NCBI GenBank assembly: GCA_014378345.1
Contig: JACMNW010000445.1
Coordinates: 1 to 11,028 of the forward strand
Length of the DNA: 11,028 nt
Origin: Pseudorhodobacter sp.
Lineage (GTDB): Bacteria > Pseudomonadota > Alphaproteobacteria > Rhodobacterales > Rhodobacteraceae
Direction: 5' to 3'
The stretch's first letter is position 1. Each line of letters begins with the position of its first letter. The notes under the pieces are model-generated. The model did no database searches. It saw only the letters and a program-made list of their open reading frames with translations, and was not told where the DNA came from. Both the position numbers and the translations under genes were made by a program. Shown one piece after another: positions 6,749 to 11,028 of this stretch.

Positions 6749-7981
6749 ATGGCAGAAGACGGGATCAACAGTTTCATGACCGGGCCGGATGAGCAGGGCA
6801 GGTTTGGCATGTTTGGCGGGCGGTTCGTATCGGAAACGCTGATGCCGCTGATCCTTGATCTGGAAGCGCGCTATGAGTTCGCGAAGACCGACCCGGAATT
6901 TTGGGCGGAAATGGATTGGCTTTGGAAGCATTATGTCGGGCGGCCAAGCCCCCTGTATTACTGTGAGCGGCTGACCAAGCATCTGGGTGGCGCCAAGATT
7001 TACATGAAGCGCGATGAGCTGAACCATACCGGCGCGCATAAGATCAACAATGTGTTGGGGCAGATTATTCTGGCGCGGCGCATGGGGAAAACCCGGATCA
7101 TTGCGGAAACCGGGGCGGGCCAGCACGGGGTGGCAACTGCAACGGTTTGTGCCAAGTTCGGTTTGAAATGCGTGGTCTACATGGGCGCGCATGATGTGGA
7201 GCGGCAAGCGCCGAATGTGTTTCGGATGAAGCTGCTGGGGGCGGAGGTTATTCCAGTCACCTCCGGTCGTGGTACGTTGAAAGTCGCGATGAACGATGCG
7301 CTGCGCGATTGGCTGACGAACGTGCGCGATACGTTTTATTGCATTGGCACTGTGGCGGGGCCGCATCCCTACCCGGCGATGGTGCGGGATTTCCAGTCGA
7401 TCATCGGCAAGGAAGTGCGCTGGCAGTTGGCCGAGCAGGAAGGCGAGGGGCGTCTGCCTGATACCGTGATTGCGGCGATTGGTGGCGGGTCCAACGCGAT
7501 GGGGCTGTTCTACCCGTTCCTTGATGATCCGTCGGTGAACATCATCGGGGTTGAGGCGGGCGGTAAAGGTGTGGACGACCGGATGCAGCATTGCGCATCT
7601 TTGACTGGTGGTCGCCCCGGCGTTTTGCATGGCAACCGCACGTATTTGTTGCAGGATCTGGATGGGCAGATATTGGAGGGGTTCTCGATCTCGGCAGGCT
7701 TGGATTATCCGGGCATTGGGCCGGAACATGCCTGGCTGCATGACACGGGCCGGGCGCAGTATGTAAGCATCACGGATGCCGAGGCGCTGGAGGCGTTTCA
7801 GCTGTCTTGCGCGTTGGAAGGCATCATCCCTGCGCTGGAGCCGAGCCATGCTTTGGCGCATGTGATGAAAATCGCGCCAACCCTGCCGCCGGAGCATATC
7901 ATCGTGATGAACATGTGTGGGCGGGGTGATAAAGATATCTTCACCGTGGCCAAACACCTTGGGTTTGACATGAAGATTTAG
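6749..7981 (+). CDS. trpB: Tryptophan synthase beta chain
   Basis: PLP enzyme that condenses indole, channelled from TrpA, with serine to give tryptophan; it acts as the beta2 core of an alpha2-beta2 complex. The 410-residue protein has the PLP lysine Lys98 in RDELNHTGAHKINN, the catalytic Glu120 in ETGAGQHGVATAT, the phosphate-binding GGGSN (245-249), and the C-terminal GRGDKDIFTVAKHLGFD. All are typical of TrpB1, and length is normal. ATGs at 6743 and 6749 are both in frame; GGGAG at 6737-6741 is 7 nt from 6749 but only 1 nt from 6743, so I choose 6749 (MAEDGINSFMTGPDEQGRFG). trpA is not adjacent: the gene ends in a strong terminator and is followed by unrelated genes, so trpA must lie elsewhere. 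Confidence 0.98.
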   Translation: MAEDGINSFMTGPDEQGRFGMFGGRFVSETLMPLILDLEARYEFAKTDPEFWAEMDWLWKHYVGRPSPLYYCERLTKHLGGAKIYMKRDELNHTGAHKINNVLGQIILARRMGKTRIIAETGAGQHGVATATVCAKFGLKCVVYMGAHDVERQAPNVFRMKLLGAEVIPVTSGRGTLKVAMNDALRDWLTNVRDTFYCIGTVAGPHPYPAMVRDFQSIIGKEVRWQLAEQEGEGRLPDTVIAAIGGGSNAMGLFYPFLDDPSVNIIGVEAGGKGVDDRMQHCASLTGGRPGVLHGNRTYLLQDLDGQILEGFSISAGLDYPGIGPEHAWLHDTGRAQYVSITDAEALEAFQLSCALEGIIPALEPSHALAHVMKIAPTLPPEHIIVMNMCGRGDKDIFTVAKHLGFDMKI

Positions 7982-8001
7982 TCATTTGGTTTGATTTGCC
8001 A

Positions 8002-8040
8002 AAAAGCCCCGCAGACTTTTTGCGGGGCTTTTGCATTTTT
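8002..8040 (+). terminator. Rho-independent terminator of trpB
   Basis: A perfect 12-bp stem AAAAGCCCCGCA (8002-8013) / TGCGGGGCTTTT (8021-8032) with loop GACTTTT, then GCATTTTT. It begins 20 nt after the trpB stop. The A-rich left arm could let it work on the opposite strand as well. Confidence 0.92.
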
Positions 8041-8057
8041 CGGGCCAGAAGCGCCAG

Positions 8058-8126
8058 TTATGCAGAGTTTGGCATAAACTTTGGTTTAGGGCCGCCAACC
8101 AGAGTTAGAAGCCGATCGCATAAACC
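8058..8126. promoter_or_regulatory. Cluster of dyads upstream of the first PepSY-like gene (candidate operators or leader hairpin)
   Basis: Two overlapping inverted repeats are visible. TTATGC (8058-8063) and GCATAA (8072-8077) form a 20-bp dyad. AACTTTGGTT (8077-8086) and AACCAGAGTT (8097-8106) form a 10-bp stem with one T-G pair and a 10-nt loop. GCATAAAC occurs twice (8072-8079 and 8118-8125). The region lies 90-160 nt upstream of a gene whose cassette ends with a LuxR-type regulator, and LuxR-family sites are often about 20-bp dyads. A binding role is inference; no promoter could be placed with confidence. Confidence 0.35.
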
Positions 8127-8214
8127 ATAGATCAATATACATCTTTTGGTTGTGGTGCTGTTCTGGAATTACAGCTGCCGTGTGCGGCCGAAACCAGTAT
8201 GTGGGAGATGACAC

Positions 8215-8736
8215 ATGAAACGCACCTTGATGATAACGGCGGCCTTTATCTTTGGCGGCCAAATGGCTTTTGCTGCGATCAACCCGCAGTCACTTGCCGA
8301 CAGCTATGTTGCCGAAGGCTATACCTATGTTGAAGTAAAGCAGGGCCCGACGCAGACCAAGCTTGAGGGCGTTAAAGACGGCAACTATGTTGAAGTGGTG
8401 TATGACAATGAAACGGGCAGCATCATCAGCAAGGAGATTCAGGCAGCAGATGCTGAAGAACTGGCCCAAACCGGCGTAGAAATCAAAACCACGGACAAAG
8501 ATTTCGAAGATATCACAGATGAAGATGGCACCGATGATGCCGTTGATACCGAAGATGATAACAACCATGACCAAGCCGACACCGAAGATGATAACGACGA
8601 CAACGCGTCTGATGATGGCGATGACGGCGACAATCACGACGACGGTGATGGCAGTGACGACGGCGATGACAGCGGTGATGACGGTGACAATTCCGGCGGC
8701 AACGATTCGTCTGACGGCGACGGCGATTGTAACTAA
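8215..8736 (+). CDS. Secreted PepSY-like protein with Asp-rich C-terminal tail
   Basis: A 173-residue exported protein. Residues 1-20 are a Sec signal peptide ending AFA, with likely cleavage before AINPQ. Residues 21-75 read like a short PepSY domain: a helix (SLADSYVAEGY), YVEVKQGPTQTKLEGVKDGNYVEVVYDNETGSIISKE, with the D-x-x-T-G-x-I turn that PepSY domains end on. From about residue 94 the chain is low-complexity and extremely acidic, with DDGDDGD-type repeats, a duplicated DTEDDN block and almost no hydrophobic residues, ending Asp-Cys-Asn. Such a tail could bind Ca2+ or other cations or act as a spacer; that is inference. GGGAG (8203-8207) is 7 nt from the ATG. The gene is the first of three co-directional genes (two PepSY-like, one membrane LuxR-type regulator). 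PepSY domains elsewhere are found in protease propeptides and in regulators, but no function is known to me for this protein. Confidence 0.8.
   Translation: MKRTLMITAAFIFGGQMAFAAINPQSLADSYVAEGYTYVEVKQGPTQTKLEGVKDGNYVEVVYDNETGSIISKEIQAADAEELAQTGVEIKTTDKDFEDITDEDGTDDAVDTEDDNNHDQADTEDDNDDNASDDGDDGDNHDDGDGSDDGDDSGDDGDNSGGNDSSDGDGDCN
8548..8595 (+). repeat. Direct repeat within the Asp-rich tail coding region
   Basis: ACCGAAGATGATAAC occurs at 8548-8562 and exactly again at 8581-8595, a 33-nt period that keeps the reading frame and duplicates the TEDDN block. Downstream, to about 8725, GAC/GAT and GGC/GGT codons alternate in imperfect short repeats. This suggests growth of the tail by slippage or unequal exchange. 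Confidence 0.7.
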
Positions 8737-8772
8737 GCAGCCCGTGTGACTTTTTGGTAATGTGATGTGGCA

Positions 8773-8835
8773 TGCCCGGGCACTGACGAATTTTGGCCCG
8801 GGATAGTTTGGCCCGGGCTAATTTTGGCTTGGGCC
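8773..8835. repeat. Iterated CCCGGG / TTTTGGC block between the two PepSY-like genes
   Basis: Three CCCGGG cores lie at 8775-8780, 8797-8802 and 8812-8817. The first is within the 10-bp palindrome TGCCCGGGCA (8773-8782). The unit AATTTTGGCCCGGG (8789-8802) recurs as AGTTTGGCCCGGGC (8805-8818) and degenerately as AATTTTGGCTTGGGCC (8820-8835). GCCCGGG (8796-8802) can pair with CCCGGGC (8812-8818), followed by TAATTTT, so the block may act as the terminator of the first gene. Alternatively the even spacing may mark binding sites. Confidence 0.55.
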
Positions 8836-8847
8836 TGTTGCCAAAGC

Positions 8848-8877
8848 TAGCGTGGTGCGAATTTTGGTGTAACGCTA
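8848..8877. promoter_or_regulatory. Inverted repeat just upstream of the second PepSY-like gene
   Basis: TAGCGT (8848-8853) and ACGCTA (8872-8877) flank an 18-nt spacer containing GAATTTTGGTG, a further copy of the TTTTGG motif seen in the preceding block. It ends 16 nt before the start codon. It could be an operator or a leader hairpin; the six-base arms alone are weak evidence. Confidence 0.3.
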
Positions 8878-8893
8878 CGGTGGGTGAGGTGAA

Positions 8894-9325
8894 ATGAACA
8901 AAAGACAGCTTTTAGCAGGTTTGATGGCGACTTTGGCCGCGCAAACGTTGCTGGCTTTGCCCGCCTTTGCGGCAAGCTATGTTGATCAAATATTAGCCCA
9001 ACTGCGCGCGCAAGGATTTGAGAATATCGAAGTTGAAACAACTTGGCTTGGCCGCGCCCGGATAGCGGCTGTGCGCGGTGGTGTGAACCGCGAAATTGTT
9101 GTGAATCCCACAACTGGCGAAGTCTTGCGCGATCTTTGGCTTTCTGCATCTGGCGGTGGACCGCGAACCATCACCATCGGCGACGAAAGTGATGCAGATC
9201 ACGGCGGTAACAGTGGCGACGGGGGAGGAGATAACGGCGGTTCCGGCGGCGGAAATGGTGGCAGTGGCGGCGGCAGCGGCGAGGATGGCGATGACAATCA
9301 TGGCGGTGAGGATGAGCATGATTGA
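8894..9325 (+). CDS. Secreted PepSY-like protein with Gly/Asp/His-rich C-terminal tail
   Basis: A 143-residue exported protein with a signal peptide (1-26, ending PAFA, cleavage likely before ASYVD). It has a short PepSY-like domain at about 27-82: YVDQILAQLRAQGFENIEVETTWLGRARIAAVRGGVNREIVVNPTTGEVLRDLW. The NPTTGEVLRD turn and the helix-strand pattern are clear, and clearer than in the upstream paralogue. Residues 97-143 are low-complexity, rich in Gly, Asp, Ser and His (GGSGGGNGGSGGGSG, then EDGDDNHGGEDEHD), plausibly a flexible linker with a metal-binding end. GAGG at 8886-8889 precedes the ATG. It follows the first PepSY-like gene after 157 nt and is closely followed by the membrane LuxR-type regulator gene, so it is probably co-transcribed with it. 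Similar PepSY proteins occur in Rhodobacterales in my memory; I know of no assigned function. Confidence 0.8.
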   Translation: MNKRQLLAGLMATLAAQTLLALPAFAASYVDQILAQLRAQGFENIEVETTWLGRARIAAVRGGVNREIVVNPTTGEVLRDLWLSASGGGPRTITIGDESDADHGGNSGDGGGDNGGSGGGNGGSGGGSGEDGDDNHGGEDEHD

Positions 9326-9358
9326 GGTTTGTCATCGAATGAGGAATTGGCTGATTTG

Positions 9359-9880
9359 ATGGGTGGACGAGCTGCGATCTTGATCGTGTTTGTGATTCAG
9401 GCGCTGTGCGCCGTTTTTTTTATTTCTGATATTCTGTCATCGGTTTTGGGGCTTCGGTCTGTTCCGCCAAGCTGGCGCAGCCGGGAAATGCTTGAACTGG
9501 GTGCCGCACTTGGGTTAATTTTGGGCTTGGGTTTGGGGGCGCTTTTGCTGGCCCGTGCTCTGCGCGCGCGCGATGCAGCACAAGAACGTCTGCGCCGCGC
9601 ATCGGGCGCGTTTATGGATTTGCTGGAGGAGCGGTTTGCCGAATGGGCACTTTCGCCTGCGGAACGGGACGTGGCTTTGTTTGCGATCAAGGGCATGTCG
9701 ACGGCGGAAATTGGCGTTTTGCGCCAGACCAGTGAAGGCACGGTCAAGGCCCAGACCAATGCGATTTACCGCAAAGCGGGCGTAACCGGGCGGCCGCAGT
9801 TGTTAAGCGTGTTCATCGAGGATTTGATGCGCGATGATGTGGTGTCGCGGAAGGCGATCCTGCCTCAATCCGCGGCGTAA
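9359..9880 (+). CDS. Membrane-tethered LuxR-type HTH transcriptional regulator without sensor domain
   Basis: A 173-residue protein. Two hydrophobic helices (about residues 5-31 and 44-67) are joined by a loop of only about a dozen residues (RSVPPSWRSREM). A charged helix (67-95) leads to a C-terminal LuxR/GerE HTH at about 98-157: LSPAERDVALFAIKGMSTAEIGVLRQTSEGTVKAQTNAIYRKAGVTGRPQLLSVF. The conserved ER, S-x-x-EI, EGTVK and I-x-RK-x-GV positions are all present. The HTH should face the cytoplasm. No receiver, PAS or autoinducer-binding domain is present, so any signal must come through the membrane helices, the tiny loop or a partner; the two adjacent PepSY proteins are the obvious candidates (inference). 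Start choice is uncertain: ATG 9359 has GAGGAA at 9341-9346; TTG 9356, 9347 and 9329 are alternatives that would shorten the gap to the upstream gene. The 3' end overlaps the convergent DUF2237 gene by 16 bp. Confidence 0.8.
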   Translation: MGGRAAILIVFVIQALCAVFFISDILSSVLGLRSVPPSWRSREMLELGAALGLILGLGLGALLLARALRARDAAQERLRRASGAFMDLLEERFAEWALSPAERDVALFAIKGMSTAEIGVLRQTSEGTVKAQTNAIYRKAGVTGRPQLLSVFIEDLMRDDVVSRKAILPQSAA

Positions 9881-10233
9881 AGCTGCAGGATTTCCAGCGG
9901 CACCACCGATAGGGTTTTGGTGTGGGTGGCGGCCAAGCGCACCCTTGGGGCGGCGCCTTCTTCGTGGGCTTGCAGAAACCGCGTGGCGCAGAGGCACCAT
10001 TTATCGCCGGGTTTCAGGCCAGCAAAGCCGTATTCGGGGCGCGGGGTGGACAGATCGTTGCCAAGGTATTTCGAAAGCGCCAGAAATTCGGCCGTCATGA
10101 GGGCGCAGACAGTGTGCAGGCCCTGATCCTGCGGGCCGGTATCGCAGCAGCCATTGCGGAAAAATCCGGTGAGGGGGGCGGAGGAGCATGGCTCTAGTAT
10201 TGTGCCAAGGACGTTGACTGAGGGTTCTTTCAT
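9865..10233 (-). CDS. DUF2237 family protein
   Basis: A 122-residue cytosolic protein with the DUF2237 signature: NVLGTILEPCSSAPLTGFFRNGCCDTGPQDQGLHTVCALMTAEFLALSKYLGNDLSTPRPEYGFAGLKPGDKWCLCA, ending in VPLEILQLYAAD. Six cysteines (16, 29, 30, 43, 80, 82) are arranged as in the family, including the GCC pair and the WCLC motif, which suggests metal or redox chemistry; no function is established as far as I know. ATG 10233 gives a start close to the conserved NVLG. ATG 10260 and TTG/ATG codons further up also keep the frame, and none has a strong ribosome binding site. It is convergent with the LuxR-type gene (16-bp overlap) and divergent from the small ORF/ileS side. Confidence 0.85.
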   Translation of the reverse strand: MKEPSVNVLGTILEPCSSAPLTGFFRNGCCDTGPQDQGLHTVCALMTAEFLALSKYLGNDLSTPRPEYGFAGLKPGDKWCLCATRFLQAHEEGAAPRVRLAATHTKTLSVVPLEILQLYAAD

Positions 10234-10294
10234 TGCGGACTCGCGGTTGGTTTGGGGCATCGTAACCCGGCTTGGCATTAGCTGCATCCGTTAA

Positions 10295-10462
10295 ATGGCG
10301 ATGTTGCAAAGGCTGGACCCTTTGTCGCGCGCCTTGTATAAGGCCGCTTATGCAGATGCGTTTGGCGATCATAGCCCGAATTATATGCCCGGCGGTCTGA
10401 TAGCAGGCTCGCCGGAACGGGGTCTTTGCACCCCAGACGATTTCCCCGAATTTCAGATCTAA
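10295..10462 (+). CDS. Possible small ORF (55 residues) upstream of ileS
   Basis: An ATG directly after an in-frame TAA opens a 55-codon frame (MAMLQRLDPLSRALYKAAYADAF at the N-terminus, ending DDFPEFQI). Its stop overlaps the AAGGA ribosome binding site of ileS and lies 12 nt before the ileS ATG. By my count 32 of 54 third positions (excluding the start codon) are G or C, compatible with coding. No Shine-Dalgarno sequence precedes ATG 10295 or the second ATG at 10301. No signal peptide or TM segment is visible, and I do not recognise a family. It may be a small protein, a leader peptide, a gene remnant or a chance open frame. Confidence 0.35.
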   Translation: MAMLQRLDPLSRALYKAAYADAFGDHSPNYMPGGLIAGSPERGLCTPDDFPEFQI

Positions 10463-10474
10463 GGACCGCATCCG

Positions 10475-11028
10475 ATGTGCGCCGATACGCCAGTCACCGA
10501 CCTGCCCGCCAATGATTTGCCCGACTACCGCGATACAGTGTTTTTGCCGGAAACTGGTTTTCCGATGCGGGCGGGGTTGCCTGCGCGCGAACCGGACTGG
10601 CTGGCGCGGTGGGAAAAGATTGGCGTCTATGACCGGCTGCGGGAAAAGGCCGCTGGTCGCAAGCCGTTCACCCTGCATGACGGCCCGCCCTATGCCAACG
10701 GGCATCTGCACATCGGCCATGCGCTGAACAAGGTGTTGAAGGATATGGTGGTGCGCAGTCAGCAGATGATGGGCCGAGATGCCCGTTATGTGCCGGGGTG
10801 GGATTGCCACGGTCTGCCGATCGAATGGAAGATCGAGGAGCAATACCGTGCGCGGGGCGAGGATAAAGACGCCGTCGATAAGGTGGCTTTCCGTCAGGAA
10901 TGCCGCAAATTCGCCGATGGCTGGGTCGATATCCAGCGTGAAGAATTCAAGCGGCTGGGCGTGACTGGCAATTGGGCCGACCCGTACAAGACCATGGATT
11001 ACCATGCCGAGGCGGTGATCGCGGGCGA
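10475..11028 (+). CDS. ileS: Isoleucine-tRNA ligase, N-terminal part (runs off window)
   Basis: Charges tRNA-Ile with isoleucine, with editing of valine. The visible 184 residues begin MCADTPVTDLPANDLPDYRDTVFLPETGFPMRAGLP and include the class I catalytic motif LHDGPPYANGHLHIGHALNKVLKD with HIGH at residues 79-82, followed by GRDARYVPGWDCHGLPIEWKIEE (100-122) and REEFKRLGVTGNW (155-167). This is the usual bacterial IleS start, in a wording typical of Rhodobacterales. The KMSKS motif, editing domain and zinc site lie beyond the right edge. ATG 10475 has AAGGA at 10461-10465, 9 nt upstream. No T-box-like leader is seen. Confidence 0.97.
   Translation, partial: MCADTPVTDLPANDLPDYRDTVFLPETGFPMRAGLPAREPDWLARWEKIGVYDRLREKAAGRKPFTLHDGPPYANGHLHIGHALNKVLKDMVVRSQQMMGRDARYVPGWDCHGLPIEWKIEEQYRARGEDKDAVDKVAFRQECRKFADGWVDIQREEFKRLGVTGNWADPYKTMDYHAEAVIAG

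Noticed and set aside
6716..7957. Minus-strand open frame of 413 codons opposite trpB
   Set aside because: trpB is certain on the plus strand; the antisense translation is His/Arg/Gln-rich with no family resemblance.
8513..8733. CRISPR-like or minisatellite array in the Asp codon repeats
   Set aside because: The repeats are imperfect, in frame and encode a continuous acidic tail; no spacer structure.
10234..10474. T-box or other aminoacyl-tRNA-sensing leader before ileS
   Set aside because: No T-box sequence or specifier-stem arrangement is seen, and such leaders are not expected in alphaproteobacteria.
10001..11005. Minus-strand open frame of 334 codons opposite ileS
   Set aside because: IleS motifs are unmistakable on the plus strand, and the antisense frame overlaps DUF2237 in another frame. 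It is a shadow.

Overview
The window looks like a chromosomal segment of an alphaproteobacterium, most likely a member of the Rhodobacterales (Roseobacter group). I infer this from the protein sequences (TrpB, RpsA, IHF-beta and the MCAD... start of IleS all read like Rhodobacteraceae proteins), from the gene order cmk ... rpsA - ihfB - lapA - trpF - trpB, and from the moderately high GC content. No database search was possible, so this is recognition from memory.

Left edge (1-711, minus strand): a decayed B12-binding radical SAM gene of the BchE-like cyclase type. It carries an internal deletion with a frame change, a second frame change just before the CxxxCxxC cluster, and a stop codon right after it. 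Its 3' end lies outside the window. Divergent from it are cmk (CMP kinase) and, directly abutting, a KpsS/KpsC-like capsule glycosyltransferase-type gene. A nitroreductase follows, closed by a hairpin terminator.

Middle (3222-8040): rpsA (ribosomal protein S1, six S1 domains) with its own leader and terminator; ihfB; a LapA-family two-helix membrane protein overlapping the start of trpF; then trpB with a strong intrinsic terminator. These are housekeeping genes in normal condition.

Right-centre (8041-9880): the least ordinary part. Two small secreted proteins, each with a signal peptide, a short PepSY-like domain and a long low-complexity tail (Asp-rich in the first, Gly/Asp/His-rich in the second), are followed by a membrane-tethered LuxR-type HTH regulator that has two TM helices and no sensor domain. 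The upstream and inter-gene regions hold several inverted repeats and an iterated CCCGGG/TTTTGG block. I read this as a candidate envelope-sensing cassette: periplasmic PepSY proteins plus a membrane-bound transcription factor. Its function is unknown to me.

Right edge (9865-11028): a DUF2237 protein on the minus strand, overlapping the regulator gene tail to tail by 16 bp; a possible 55-residue small ORF; and the 5' part of ileS, which runs off the window. No tRNA, rRNA, CRISPR array, insertion sequence or phage gene is visible. No gene-free stretch exceeds 300 bases; the largest gaps are about 233 nt (7982-8214) and 215 nt (3166-3380).
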